DNA of 64,000 nt from Galbula dea (Eukaryota > Chordata > Aves > Piciformes > Galbulidae), in the NCBI GenBank assembly GCA_013399015.1, contig VWZX01005788.1, positions 64,043-128,042 on the forward strand, written 5' to 3'. Made by a program: the position numbers and the translations under genes. The notes below the pieces were generated by a model. It saw nothing but the letters and a program-made list of their open reading frames with translations, was not told the origin of the DNA and searched no databases. Of the stretch, positions 12,756 to 26,342 are shown in pieces (the stretch's first letter is position 1; every line of letters starts with the position of its first letter).

Positions 12756-13778
12756 AAGTTTGATCTTATCTACTATTGAAAGGAATTGAGTAAGTCAATT
12801 ATAACATGCTTAAGAAATTAAATAGAGCCTGGACAGATTTCAGAAGCTCCCACTGAGAGCTGATGCTGATAATTGCAGACCTGCTACAAGTTTCTGGAGA
12901 GAAAAATGTGGGTGCTTTTTGTTTGTTTCTTTGCTTTCCCTTCTAAAGTACTTTTGTTTCTTTTGCAAGAAGTGAATGCTAGGTCTGCTACTTGCCTTCT
13001 ACTGTAACAGGTCATTTACTGATCTTTTTTATTCTATGCTAATAAGGTCCAATAAATTCAACACCACTAAAGAAAGTAAAAAGGCTTGAAGGCTATTATT
13101 CCAGATTTGGTCTGTGCAATGGAAGGCAAATTGTTTGCAGCTATTATTGATCAGGAAAGGCTGAGTTAATGTAATTGCAGAACATAAGAGGAGGAAATAT
13201 AATAAAAACCTAAAATTAATATACCAGTCACAGAATCTGAACTCAAAAAGCCAATAAAAGACATGCAATAAAGCACTCCAGAGAAATGAAACTCTGTCAC
13301 AGTGAATATCAAGCTATTTACCCAAAAGTGCAAATACCAACTTGGGCATTCCTCAGCACTCAGACATTTAGTTAAGTCCTGTCTACACTCACTGTTTTAC
13401 AAAATTAATAACTGCAGCTAAAACCATGTTCCACTAATTGCAGTGTCAGCAAGGCTTTCACCTGCCCTGCCATGGAAGCATGTCTTTGAAGTCTTAGTCC
13501 AGGATGCAGAGTAAGGAGTCAGAAAGATGTTGGTTCAGAAGGAAAATGCTGCTGTCATCAGCCTATGGAAAGAACAGCTAAAAATGGAACATTTTGCAGG
13601 GAGTTGGGGTCCAGTTACACAGTGAGACAAGCTGTCCTACAATAAAGTGCCCATTTAGACAGTGTCCTGTTGTGAGAGCAGTGACATTATTGATGTCAAA
13701 ACCCATGCGTCAGACCCTGCAAACATCATGACATTGACTAGAGAATCAGGGGACTCAAACAGAACCAATTCAACCTTT

Positions 13779-14264
13779 CACTCCAAGAAAGACATTGGAT
13801 TGCTGGAGCATGTTCAGAGAAGGGCAACAAAGCTGGTGAAGGGTCTAGAGCACAAGTTTTATGAGGAGAAGCTGAGGGAACTGGGGTTGGTTAGCCCGGA
13901 GAAGAGGAGGCTCAGGGGAGACCTTCTTGCTCTCTACAACTACCTGAAAGGAGGTTGGAGCCAGGTGGAGGTTGGTCTCTTATCCCAGGTGACTGGTGAG
14001 AGGACAAGATGAAATGGCCTCAAGTTGTGCCAGGGGAGGATATTAGGAAAGATTTCTTCCCTGAAAGAGTGGTTAGGCATTGGAACAAGTTGCCCAGGGC
14101 AGTGGTGGAGTCACCATCCCTGGAGGTGTTCAGAAAAGGTGTAGATGTGGCACTTTGTGACATGGTTTGGTGGCATGGAAGTGTTGGGCCAATGGCTGGA
14201 CTTGATGGTCTCAGAGGCCTTTTCTTTTCCAAACTTAATGATTCTATGATGCTATTCTATGATT
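13779..14264 (+). mobile_element. CR1 LINE with ORF2 C-terminus remnant, inactivated
   Basis: This is a 486-base plus-strand CR1 copy that keeps the end of the reverse-transcriptase ORF and the 3' UTR. It ends in ATTCTATGATGCTATTCTATGATT. The translated C-terminal hallmarks are visible: VQRRATKLVKGLEHKFYEEK, LGLVSPEKRRLRGDLLALYN and FFPERVVRHWNKLPRAVVES. The frame is broken by a TGA at 14010-14012 and, soon after (about 14040), by what looks like a roughly 10-base deletion that changes frame. The copy is 5'-truncated and cannot encode an active enzyme. Confidence 0.95.
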
Positions 14265-15713
14265 AAATTCAATATATGCCCATTGTATTCATTGTATGGC
14301 TGCTTTGGACCTTCTAGGGTTCAGCATTTCAAGCTTTGCTCTGCCTCCATGAAGACTTGGATTGTATTTTATTTTGTGCCAAAGCACAGGTTAGTGACAT
14401 CTTCAACCTTAGGCAGCTCTTGCCTTTGTCTGTTACAATGAGCTCTGACTTGCTGCAGGAGCAGAACCAGAGGTTTGTGGCAAATCAGCTAAAAGCAAGA
14501 AAATGCCTTTATTCCTCAAGATGAACTTCAGCAACTGGTAAATTTGAATGGATTTTTTAGCTTATAGATTCTGTTAAATATTACATGAAAGGTAACAATG
14601 ATTTACCTTCTTTTCCATAATGACAATTCTCCCTAAACCACTGGGTAGGTTGGATTTCAGCAAGTGTTCTGAAGGATGCTCTGGCCTCCAGAGCAGGCTG
14701 GAGCTGTACTCCTTATTAGCAATAAAAGAGGAAAGCAAAGCCCCTGTTAAAGATACACTTACAGTTTCTTCATGTGCAACAGGATTTTCTTAGTACTTTC
14801 CATCCAGAGTGGGAAGGAAGAATATCCTTTTAACATGTCCATCCAAAAAGAGGTAAAATATAGATCTTTCACAGGCTATATATTTAGGAAAAGAAATGGT
14901 GCTTTTAAAATGGGATGTCCAATATCTGGTGACTAATGGATGACAAAGAGGTTGTGGGGTACTTTATTAAATGTCTCTAGAGACAAGAAAGTCGATTGCT
15001 ACTCACCAAGTTGATTTACAATGACAAAGATTTCTATTTGTAGGAATTGCTCTGGTTTCAGTCACCTCTTCTTGTGGCTCAGGGTATGTAGAGATAGAAA
15101 GCTTTGCTATTTCAAGAGGAAAGAATTTCTCTCTGAGCTAGGACTGACTCTGTTTTTCTGGTTATCATAACAGTCCTATCAGACTAATGAGCTGAGGGCT
15201 CCAGAACAGCTCTGCTATCTAGGAAGGGAGTGATGTGGCCTCGAATAATCATGACATCATGTTTGGTAGGAGCTTCACTCTTTTATTGGTACCATTCCCT
15301 GGGCTGAAACCACTCAAAAAGGAAATCAAATGCTTCTCTGCCTTTATCAGTTGTGAGAGAGAAGAATGTGCAATTTCACCTGGATTGCTGCCAGTGGAGG
15401 AGAGCAATGAGGCTGGGGAGTGCAAAGGAAAAGCTCTGGAGTCCCTGGCAGTGTCCTTGGAAGCCTGGGTCAGTGACCACAGAGTAGCTGTGTTAAAGAA
15501 CAGAAGCCCCAGCCAGCCCAAGCAGAAATAATTTCTTGTTTCTGTGACACTGCTTCCTCTGCTTGAGCTTTGCTTTCTTTTTATGGTTTTTGGTGGCATA
15601 ACCTATGTTACAGCACTAATTCTCAATCTGCCCTTAGGACACCAGCTCCTATTTGTTCTGCTCTGCCCTGAACTCCCTTTTAAGTGGAGTGCTCCACATA
15701 CATTGCATCAAGA
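14265..15713. other. Gene-free intronic DNA
   Basis: Single-copy sequence between two CR1 copies. Opposing frames of about 100 codons at 15235-15599 overlap on both strands and show no family features. Confidence 0.55.
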
Positions 15714-15962
15714 CAGAATCATAGAATACCCTGAGTCAGAAGTGACACACAGGGATCATTGAGTCCAACTCCTGTCTACACACAGGACAACTCCAAAGTC
15801 ACACCATGTCTCTAAGAGCATTGTCCAGATGCTTCTGGAATTCCAGACAGTTGGTGCCATGACTGCATCCCTGGGGAGCCTGTTCCAATGCTTCACCACT
15901 CTCTGGGTGAAGAATCTTTTCCTAATATCTAACCTGAACCTCCCCCCATTGTTCTGTGTCCA
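15714..15962 (-). mobile_element. CR1 LINE 3'-end fragment
   Basis: Starts CAGAATCATAGAATACC, then GAGTCCAACTCCTG and GACTGCATCCCTGGGGAGCC. It continues into TGTTCCAATGCTTCACCACTC, GTGAAGAATCTTTTCCTAAT and ATCTAACCTGAACC, which correspond to the end of ORF2 in reverse. It is 5'-truncated at about 15962. Its sequence differs enough from the other copies to be a separate subfamily. Confidence 0.9.
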
Positions 15963-16539
15963 GAGTTGAGGCTAGAAACACTGTAAGTGAATCTCCTGCT
16001 TTCCTAAACCTCATATTATTACCAGCATGGTTCTGGAGAGAGGCTGGGAGCATATTGAAGGTAAATTTGTAATGATCAAGGTCAGAAGTAGAATAACAAC
16101 AGATAGAAGAGATCAGAAATGCAGTTGCTGATTTGCAGAGCCCTGCTGTTCCACTGCCTTGTGATGTGCTAGCAACTAAGATTGCAGAGCAATGTATTTG
16201 CTGATGCAATGCAGAAGGTGGACAAAACAACTGTACTTGGAGAAGGATAAATAGAGAGGAATTGCAGCTTCAAAGAAAAGTACTTGCAACATGAAACTTG
16301 TGATAGGCTTGTGAGGGTGTCAGAGTGACAGAAGCCCTGGGGTTTCCTACAGGATGCCCATTGATATGAATAGCAAGGTCAGGATGGATCTCAAGGATCC
16401 ATCCATCACTGGAGCACAGACCACAGGCATGGCATTGCTGGAGTGGCATTGGCACTTCCATAGTGCTGGCTTAGCTGGGCCGCTTGGGCTTTTATGCCTT
16501 GAAATGAAAGCAGATTACTACAGAAGAGAGCCACCTGGA

Positions 16540-16656
16540 GATGATCCTAGGCAACTTGCTGTGGGTGACCCTGCTTTAGCAAGGGAGTTGGGCTAGATGA
16601 TCTCAAGATGTCCCTTCCAACCCCTACCACGCTGGGGTTCAGTGATTCTGTGATCT
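16540..16656 (+). mobile_element. Short CR1 3'-end fragment
   Basis: The signature CTGCTTTAGCAAGGGAGTTG, GGCTAGATGATCTC and GTCCCTTCCAACCCCTACCA is typical of the last 100 bases of CR1. It ends in GTGATTCTGTGATCT. An internal stretch (CGCTGGGG) separates the body from the terminal repeat. This is the last recognisable CR1 before a gap of about 43 kb. Confidence 0.85.
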
Positions 16657-17182
16657 CTGATGTCTAAAGTATGGGTAAAGTGAGGAACACACAGACTAAA
16701 CCAGTTCCCCAGTGTTGCTGTGAAAAGTAAGAACTGAACTCACATGAACCTGAACAGGGGTAAAAAAGTCACTGTCTGCCCAGCTTGCCCTCCATGCATT
16801 TTCACCAAAAAATCCCAAGGAAGGTGTTTATGAAGAGGAAGTTTTACACTTCTAACTTCCTAGCTAGCCCCCAAGCATTCAGTTTTGGTTTTCTGCATGG
16901 AACATTAGCACAGTAACAATAAAAAGTGTTCCACTCCATGCCAAAAATTAACTAACTGAAGTCTCAGAGGTCAGTGGGGTTCTCCAAAAGCAGGCTGTCA
17001 TTTTCACTTAAGTTTGCTTTCTGCAAATTAAAACTTGGTTCTTTAAATCCAGACAAATCCAGTGCTTCCTTCAGGAAGAGGAAATAATTCTGCAACTGAG
17101 GCTGAAATTTTGTGATGTCATTTGTATTAACTGCAAGAGCATTTGAGGAGCCTGAAGAATGGATCAGAAGCTTACTGTGATA

Positions 17183-17212
17183 GGTGCTGTACAAACACAG
17201 TCCCTGACTTTA
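17183..17212 (+). repeat. Ancient interspersed repeat relic (same phrase as 2405-2525)
   Basis: GGTGCTGTACAAACACAGTC followed by CCTGACTTT carries the CTGTACAAAC and CAGTCCCTG phrases of the relic at 2405-2525. Only about 30 bases are recognisable. Confidence 0.3.
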
Positions 17213-20200
17213 GTAATGCTGGGTGGGGAGGAAATGGGGTGTGCAGCACTGAAACACTGCAAGACTCAAGAGTGAGTGTATTTTCACATATTAGATGGTA
17301 ATGACCTGCAACAGAAACATTGTTTTTAAATTAAACTGTCTTATCTTAATACTAACAACTCCCTGCTCATTCTCACCTTCATCTTTCACAACACAACTCT
17401 TGCTTGCTCACAAAGCATTTCCCCCACCCTGTAAAAAACCTCCATTATTTTCTTCCATCTCTGGAAGAACACATGGTTCACTGGAGACTCTGCACTCCAG
17501 CAAGGTCAAAATCTAGGTGTGCAAATAATTTTAACTCAGTGATAACATATTCATGTCCTGTCTGGGGAATATCACTGATATTTTCTGGGATAAAGTGGGA
17601 AGCTAATTTTGCTGCTTCAGTTTATGTTTCAAACTATTCCCTTCTATTTAGATGTTCCTTCAGAGGAGAGACAGCTCATTTCCTTAAGAAACTGTATCCA
17701 CCCACTGAATGTTATTTCTCACTGTACATAAGTAATAGGAGATTTCCTACTTTTTGCCCACTTCTACCCCATAGATTTAATATGTAAACTGGGAACATGC
17801 AGAATATATTGCTTGGCACAAGTCAGTGAAGTTTCACCTGTGAGAACACAGTATGAATTCAACCTTTGGCTGCTTGTACTAAACCACAGGGAGAATCTAC
17901 CCTGAAGTGATCTAAAGTTCATAGATTAGACACAAACCCACAAAACCAAACCCTTGGAGGAGCATTTAGGCTTGCAGAGCTCAATGACCTTCTGACTCCA
18001 TCCTGCTTGAGTTGTTATGGAAGAAGAGGGCCTTATCCCAGGGCAAACGCAACAGGAGCACAGGGTTCTCCTCCTGGTATGAGAGGCTCCCTGTACTTGG
18101 GGATGCTGCTGAGGCATAAATCTATTATCAAAATGTAATCTGTTTCTTGCAGAAGGCAAAGAAAAAGCAATTGATGCTCTGGAAGTGAGTGTGTGGTGCC
18201 TCAGGAAAGCATATGTGTTCTCACATTTTACAGCCAAACTACCTTCTGTGGCCCAGAGTTATACTGAAATGTTCATTTCAGCTTCACACACAATGCATCT
18301 GATATTCCTTGCTATCCTCTGCAGGGAATCCCCAGGATTCATTTCCACAGATTCAGCATATCGCTGATCTGAGTGCCACAACAGGTGAGCAAAATTTCTA
18401 CCATGGTTTACCCTTTCAGTTTCACACATTTCTGTGTGAACCTTGAGAGCTGAGAGGAGAACTATTCCTGGTTCAGATTTGATTTCAGTTCTCTTTTATT
18501 TTCTCTTTGTTTTTGATCCATGGATTTGTTCCTGTGGACCAGCTTAGATTCCAGGTGATCCAGATCTTAAGCCATTATTTCCCCTCAGTCACAGGTCAAC
18601 TTTTATCTTCCCTCATTTTAAATGTGAGGCAAAGCTTTATCACTCAGAAGGTGGAAACACAGCTCCAAACCCCTCTGTTAGGAGTGGAGCAACAGCCAAC
18701 AGTTCTGATTAACTTCACCTCTTTTGTGGCCTTCTGCAACGAACGCAAGCGGCTGTGAAATCTTTTCCACCAGGGTAATGGAGGGAGGAAAAGAGTTGGC
18801 TGTAAGCTGGAGAATTATTATTCCTCTAAACCCATTCCCACACCTATCACTCGGGACAAGGAAAGGGGCAAAGACATGCCAAGCAATTACACAGCTACAT
18901 AGGTCCCTGCACAAGATATTCTGCACCACCTTGGCAGTAGTCTGCGCTCACTGCGTTGGCACTAGCTCCCCTTGTGTCAGATGGCAGCAGAGAAAACTTT
19001 TCTGGGAGACTAAATTTCATCTCAACTGTGACCAAGCCACATCCTTGCTTTGGAAAGACTGATCAGGAACAGCAGCACCTTTCATTTTGAAGTGGAAAAA
19101 AGGCTTAGAAAACTCAGACTCCTTAACTGTTGATTTTCTCCTCGCTCCCTGCACTCCCAAGCAGTATCAAGATGCTCAGAACCTGTTGGTGACACCAATG
19201 TACCTGATGACAGCTTCCAGGGGATTTGTGAGATAATATTCAGTTCTAGTTCTGACCTTAGCCAACTCTATGTGTCTGGATGAGAAATGATTTCTAAACA
19301 GGTTTATAGTTCACCTTGCTACTCGTTGGAGTTGAGAGAAACCAGATGAATCTTTTCCCTGGTTCAACTACAAAGGCAGAAGAATCACCTTTCTCATAGC
19401 ACTGAAGTTCATGACACAAAACATCTTGGCAGAGTTGGAAGAGAAGTCAAGATCATCATTCATCTTGTACAACAACGTTTGCAGATGCTTAAGGCTCTAC
19501 AAAAAGGTTGATGTGGTGATGGAGTGAGTCTTGGCCTTGTACAGGCTAGTGTTCAATATTGACTAAATCCTTTTATGCCCTTTTCCCTATTGATAGACTG
19601 AAGACTGCTGTTCCCTGCCAAACAGAAGTGGCTCACTTCATTCTTTTTCCCAATGTGTTTTGAAGTCTTCCTTCATTCAGTCTTGTAGAGACACAAAGCC
19701 CATTGTTGCTGTAAAACAGACTACAGAAAAGGACACAGCAAGACAGATGGACCTGTCCTGAAAGGTTCCTGTAGTTTAAGAAATGCAACGTTGACAACCA
19801 GATAGGTAAGGATTTGGCAGAACACCTCTATTGTGACTGAGAACTTTCTTCAACAGTAAGAAAAGAAACATCAGTTACCTTGGTGTGAAATGTGTGTGCA
19901 CTTGACTTGCCAGAAGCTAAGAGAACAGGTCAGAAGTGCTAAAGATGTCTCTGTTTCCTTGAGAAAACTTGGAACACAAGAAAAAAGGAACAAGAAAACT
20001 TGTTGTTTCCTGTCCAGCCGCAGTGGCTGCGCGCTGTCGGCAGTGTAAAAAGATCCAAGGGATTTTAAAGGGTATTGCTATGTTCCTAAAGCCTTGCCTA
20101 TTATTCTATTAACTGTTCATGGGCAGGACAGCAAAGGCCCCCTCACTTTAACTGTAATATGTCTAAAGACAGGAACTCTTTGTACAAAGATCTCAATCTC

Positions 20201-22365
20201 AGGCTCTTCGAGCGGTGCCCTTGAAAATCGAGTCTCCTTTTGGAGAAGGCTGCACAGACAGAGTAGCATGAGCAAGGCTATTCTAAAAATTAGTTATTGT
20301 AACCACATCATCCCACAGGACTAGTTTGGCACAGCACTGGAGCTGCTTTCTGCTATTTGCTTGCCCCAAGAGAACAGAGAGTTCAGAATTGCTTCTCCCT
20401 CTCCCAGTGATACTGTGTACAGCACGTATCTGCCAAACGCTGCAGGTGCTGAAAACCAAAGCTGAAAGCACCCATATGGTGCTTTTGGGTCATGGAACCA
20501 ACTCACAGAATCAAAAGCCCAAAAGGATCTGTATTTTTTCCCCTCATAGGAAAACCTCACAGGGAATCCATGGAGTTACTCCAAGTGCCAAAGCCTATGA
20601 AAGGATTTATTGTGTATGTCTTTTACAAGATTCCTTCCCTGCTGGAGACACATCCTTTGGGATTCCCCTTCATGATATTGCTAATCCCATCTATTCAAAA
20701 TTTATGATGCACATTCCCTAGAATACCAAGATGGCTTTAAAACCACAGTGCAGATTGGGGAGTTTGCAGATTTTATTGTAATTTGCTTTTTAAGATTTCA
20801 GAACACGGGCATGTACTGTACTCACAGACTGCCCTCTGCAAACACGAGAGCTGGAAACTCACTTTCATTTGTGTGTGATACTGTCTTCAGTGCAAATGTT
20901 CACTAATGTTCTTGTAGAGATCTAGGGTCCAGGACTTTACCTGGAACCAGTCATGCCAAATCTCAGGATCAGATAACTAAAGTCATCTCATGTGAGGTGT
21001 GTATGCATGCAAGTGTGTGTTCACATGCCTGGTTTTTCCCTGCTTGCTCCTTCAGTCACTGGTTTAGGAATTAAAATTAGTTAGAGAATACCTGTTCCTT
21101 TCCACACATACAAAAAAGGAAGAGCAAACAGAGTTTATCTCATGCTTTAAAATCTTTCTAGTAATCTTTCTCTGCCTGTGAACCCCAAGGACTTGGAGAC
21201 TAACTCTGAAGCTACTCTGCAGTTCCCTGCTGCATACAGGTAGAAGGAAGAGAGAAAGGTGTAGCCTAGCTTCCCAAAATGTCCTGCCCTGGGAATAAAT
21301 AGCTTTAGTTTAGATGTGCCAGTTCCCTAGCCCCTGTACAGCAATAACATACATAAGGCTTCCAAACATGTACCTGACAGATGCAAAAAGGACAGGTCAC
21401 TGAGAGACAAGCTTTCCATTTCAGGGAACACTTTAACTGCAATGGAAAACACATCCAGGGAGCTGTTGGTTTAAAATGTCATATGCTTTTCTCTACCCTT
21501 TTTTGGATGAATTTAATTTGATTTGGAGTGATTAAGAAAAAATCCCAAACAATGCACAATGCCTTCATGTCATATTAGTGAAGAATAATTTTTTTATGAG
21601 GTTACATGCAAAACCCCACAAATGTATTTAACAACTAGCATTTTTTGCTCCCTTTTATTTGCATTCTCCTTGCAAGGAAAAGACTTTCTCTATGGTCTCG
21701 TTTTAGCTTGGAAGCACAGATTTACACCTCATCTCTGTGTCTCTATGGTGCCTCCTGAGCACAGCAAGGACTAGTTCACAGGACAGTTCCAAAGCAGCAT
21801 CTTAGAAATATAACCCCAACCCCAATCTTTCTGATAAATAATCCATTCAATCCCTGGGAGTGTCAGGAAAGACAGAAAAATGATAACACTAATAATAATA
21901 CAAACAAGAGCTGCCGTTGTTAATAGAGAAGCTATACAAAGTACACATTAAATGAAGCTCATTTAAACATGCTCTGGCTTAATTAGATTTACTTTAGCCA
22001 CCTCAAAAAATCCCAGCAGAACTCGTGGTGGGGTTTTCACTGCTGCTCCCTGCTGGGAGCCCACCTGTTTCTGCCAGCCTCGCTGCCCTGGCACTCCTAA
22101 AATCCCTGGGCTAGGGCAGGTCGCAGGGATGGGCTTCCAGACAGCCTCACTGCAATGTTTGAGGGAAAAAAAGGGGTTTTGAGTGAAAAACCAAGATTTA
22201 CTGTGCTAAGAAAACAGAGAAACAAATACTGCTAAGCATCTAACTTCCTTCCAAACAGCAGGCTTGCAGACTTGTCATTTCAAGTAGTTTTGCAAACTCT
22301 GCACAAAGGCTATTAAAAAAATCTAAACTGCTTTAAGACAAACCCTCCCCTCAACATATTAATCC

Positions 22366-22380
22366 TATATATATATATAT
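22366..22380 (+). repeat. (TA)n microsatellite
   Basis: Fifteen bases of alternating TA. Confidence 0.85.
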
Positions 22381-23451
22381 GTATTAAATAAAACCCCAAA
22401 AGCAACATACATAGATACAGCATATATCAGGAACAATCTCTCTGTGATTTTGGCTGTATATTTGGATGCTGGAAAATTCTCCTCCTTGGAATAGTTTTCT
22501 TCCCAGGGAGTGCTCCGAGCCTGACCTGAATCCCAAGGAAGCAGCATTTGCAGCAAGCACCTTTGGAAGCATGGATAGGGGTAAGGTAGAAGGCTCCCAT
22601 GAGCCCCAGATGGGGAGTGACAGGGATTATTTCTATATAAACAAACCCAGGATCAGCTGAAGTTGCTGTTCACTGGCAAACGAAAATAAAGAGACAATTC
22701 AGAATCAAAGGTGAGTCAAAGAAAAAATATGTCCAATAAGAGGAGGCAGCCCAGACAATCAGTCAGATGCCAAAACATGTGACAGACCCAGAGGCAACTC
22801 CAAAACAACCAAACCAACTGCCTGTGGAGTCTGCCAAGGAGCCAGATGCTCCTGCTTAAAAATATCTTCCGCTGCCTTGGCATCTGCATTTTCTGCCTGC
22901 CGTCAAAAGAGGAGGGAGGGGAAAAGGGGAGAGCGATGTGGGAGTAGGGGTAGGGGGGCAGCAACTAATAATATTTTTGCAATTTTAGTTCTAAATACTT
23001 CTGATTATTCATTTGCAGTTTGTCATCGTGTCACCAGAGAGCAAAACAAAAACCCAGCCTGGCATAGGCTGGGAAGGGAAAACCAGGCAAAGCCCTCCAA
23101 GGAGAAGGGAAAAAAGCGATGAGAAAGATCTAGTAATGCCTCGTTGCTGTGGGTGGCACATTCCTGTTAAGGTGATAAAAAGTTATAAGCTGCTGGAGTT
23201 GGCAGCTACCACCCAAGAAAGCACTTGTGTGCCCAGACAGAGATCCCTGGCTCTCTGACAGGGCCCTGGGGATGGAGCTGGGCACGGGATGCTCCACTTG
23301 CACACGTCCAGGGTGTCCCTGAGGTGCCCAGCGCTGTGCAGCGAGGACAAAGGGGGAGTGAATTGTACTGAAGAAAAGTATTGCCACTATTAATCACAGG
23401 TTTTGGTTCACAGAGGCTGCAGCTGCTCAACAGAGGCTTAAAGCACACTAA

Positions 23452-23491
23452 TGTAATATTAACATTTGTAATATTAATGTTTGTAATTAAC
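23452..23491 (+). repeat. 15-bp tandem repeat, about 2.6 copies
   Basis: TGTAATATTAACATT (23452-23466) is followed by TGTAATATTAATGTT (23467-23481) and a partial TGTAATTAAC. The first two differ at two positions. A short AT-rich tandem with no known role. Confidence 0.7.
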
Positions 23492-25310
23492 TTACTGCAT
23501 CAAGATGTAGATTCGTTGTTGCTGCAGTTGTTGATTAAAGCCATTTAATAGAATATGTGTTCTAGAAACATGAGATTATTCAACAGGAAAAGGTCAAAGA
23601 GAAGCACGGTCCAAAAGGAAAGAACTTGTGCAATTCCTGTTACAGTTGGAACTGCAAAGCAAAAAGGGTTGTCATGCCTCATTTCTACTGAAGGTCTTTA
23701 TTCCTTGGATGGAAGTTTTCATTGGTGAACACACCCCTTCAGAAATGAAACTGCAAACCAGTTGGGTTTATGTTTCTTGATTCTTTGAGTGGGAACCTTC
23801 AGGAATCCCACGGGTGGTCTGTCCCTCTGTCGCTGAACTGATTGTGTGGCCTCAGTTTATGCACATACAAAACCTCTCAGCTTCTAGGTGTTGAATGCGT
23901 CCCTCACTGCCCCATCCCAAGCAGAGCTGCACCCCCCAAACTAGCACTCTTAGAGCAGCAGGTACTGAACAAGACTGGGAAAACAGCATTCTCTGTTGGA
24001 GAGTGATTTTGCCTGAAAAGAGTGTTTGTTTTCCTAAGATAGAAATCAGAAGTTTATCATCTGAGCTGCTCGGGTTGGGTTGTTTGTCAGGAGGGTTTGG
24101 GCCACTAAGTGCATCGGCAACTGCCTCGATCGACACGCTTCAAAGCAAGAAACCTGGTACTAAATGAGAGACCTATCAGAGACCATCACTGCCTTTTAGA
24201 AAGCAAACAGCATGGAAGGTCAGGTCGAGCAGTGCTGGGGTAAAATCTGCCCCGTTCCCAAGCTCTCCTCAAGAACAGAATGATCCTTTTGTGATGTTTG
24301 ATGTATTTTCTCTCTCGGATACATGGCAAGGAGAGATTCTACAGTGTCTGTTTCAGGGCAAAGTTTCACCATGGCTGGTCTCCAGCAGAGAAGGTAAGCC
24401 TTGGGCTCGCAGCTTCCCTCTCGATCCCTCAAGCAATCTGGCACCTACGGGACTGCCACCACCTTTTCTGCACTGAAGGGCAGAACTCCTCGCTGAAGAG
24501 CTGAGCTACACCTTGTAGACTACATTTTGCATACAGAACTCATTTGCAGCAAAATGCAATCACAATAAATAAATAATGGGAGCCAAAAGAGCAGTGTGGT
24601 GAATTGACTTGTTTCAAAGAAGTGGAAAGACCTTGTGGTGACCAAAGTTTCGTGCAAGTCTGGTACCGAGATTGTAAGCGTTTTGCATGTCTGCGTCAGC
24701 TGACGGATAGCAAAGGAGTTTCTAGTCCCCCTCATGGCACACACAAATGTCTGTTAAAGACATAAATATTTAAAAACAACAGCTAGACTAAGAGGGTTAG
24801 CTTTCATTTCATCTAATTTGGCAAGCATTAGATACACCCACCAGAAATCATTTTATTTTGTGCCATTTAATAGCAGATCTATTGTAGCATCGCATTCTGA
24901 CATCCCGAAACGAATCAGCCTGGCCTTTTCTTTAAGTTCAGAATTAATATAGGGCTGCATTTCAAATGCTAGATGGAAATCAATAAAGATTAAAACCTTT
25001 CTGTGTTATTCACTTGTTCTCATCCTTTGCTGCAAAGTTTATTTGCCTTCTCCTGTGTAATACAGGGACCTTGATCCTTGTTCAAATATCTCTGATTTTC
25101 ACTTCCCTCATGTTTGATCTGGTTCTCAGGTGAGAAATATTGGCAAAACTTGTTAGAATTCCACCTGCCAATGGTAGCACACAGGCTAGCAACATGAAAT
25201 TACATAAACTGCACTATGCATGCCCTTTGGGTTCTTACACATCAGAATAATATTCCCATAGAAATCAATCTGAGATTTTAATTTATTAAACCCTCTCTTT
25301 TCCCTCTCCT

Positions 25311-25323
25311 CCCCCCCCCCCCC
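25311..25323 (+). repeat. Poly-C tract (13)
   Basis: Thirteen consecutive C after a CT-rich lead (CCCTCTCTTTTCCCTCTCCT). Confidence 0.9.
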
Positions 25324-26190
25324 TTAAAGGGATAGATGGAGATATGGAGGAAGAGGAGAGATAACATCAAATAAACCAGGTTTCAAATGGTCACTGATGA
25401 CCTTCACAATATGTGTTTTGCAATTTTGGGTGGATTAGAGGAAACTAATGATGGCTTTCAAATGAGCTTTTGGATAAAGCTTGGGAAACTCTAATCATTA
25501 CAAATCCACTACTTAAGAGAACAATTCTGTGTAGCACACTGCAGCTTTAAAGCATACATGTCTTGTTTTCTTCCCTCCTCTCAACAAGCTTATTTTGCCT
25601 TCACTTATTCCAGTCATCTTACAGGAGCCCAGTGACAGTTTTCATTTTCATTTTCTGCCCAGCCCTGCAATTTAAGGGAGCCTATTGTAGGGTTTTTTTG
25701 CCATCACATTGCCCTTACAGTGCCTTTTGCATTTAGTTTAGGACTCATAGAGTTAACAGGCTGGGGAAGAGAGAGAGAGGGGGGAAAAAAACCCCCCACT
25801 TGCATTAAGCCTGAAGCCTGTCACCTTTTCTTGGCAATTACACTGCTAATGGCTGGGTCCCAAGCAAAGTGGCAAAGAATATCTCTTCTCACGTTCCCAA
25901 CTCACAGTGCATTCCCAAATACCAGATGGTGTTTTTGGAATCTATTTCACTATGTTTGATATGACAATACTTTTGTATAATGTTAAATTATATATAACGA
26001 TTTCAAATAGCCCAGATCAGAACAAGGCAAGAAAAGGAATATTAGACGCAAGGTGGAAAAAGAGAAACTGAAGACTGAAGGTTCTTGTCCCCTCCTGTTG
26101 TATCTTATGTCTCCCAGATTTTTGTGTAATTTGAACAAAAGAGGAAATAAAAGTGGTTCAGCAGACTACTCTACAGAAAGGGTGTTCCTG

Positions 26191-26209
26191 CCTTCCTTCC
26201 TTCCTTCCC
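26191..26209 (+). repeat. (CTTC)n microsatellite
   Basis: Nineteen bases of CCTT units, between 4 and 5 copies, about 90 bases upstream of the mono-G gap. Confidence 0.85.
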
Positions 26210-26300
26210 AGAATTTGGTGTACATCTTAGGACACCTGCCAGCTCTACAGCAGGCAAGTGCAAGATCATAAATAGTGCAGAGAAGGCAGGGAAAAAAAAA

Positions 26301-26342
26301 GGGGGGGGGGGGGGGGGGNNNNAAGGAGGGGGGGGGGGGGGG
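26301..26342. other. Assembly gap (4 N) inside mono-G tracts
   Basis: Eighteen G precede four N at 26319-26322. AAGGA and then fifteen G follow. The N run is an assembly placeholder, and the flanking homopolymers explain why sequencing stopped. The true length of the tract is unknown. Intact, it would be a strong candidate for G-quadruplex formation. Confidence 0.95.

Larger units (their letters stand above)
10713..13778. other. Gene-free intronic DNA around one CR1
   Basis: Apart from the CR1 at 12562-12755 and the old relic near 12007, I see no gene or RNA. The frames near 10681-11457 (about 100 codons) lack recognisable domains and splice structure. Confidence 0.55.

Noticed and set aside
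19385..19490. GAGTTGGAAGAGAAGTCAAG followed by ATCATC, weakly CR1-like
   Set aside because: Only about 25 bases resemble a CR1 tail, and the terminal repeat and downstream blocks are missing.
20014..20060. CpG-bearing stem CAGCCGCAGTGGCTG as a possible small RNA
   Set aside because: The stem is only five base pairs; no precursor-length hairpin forms by eye.
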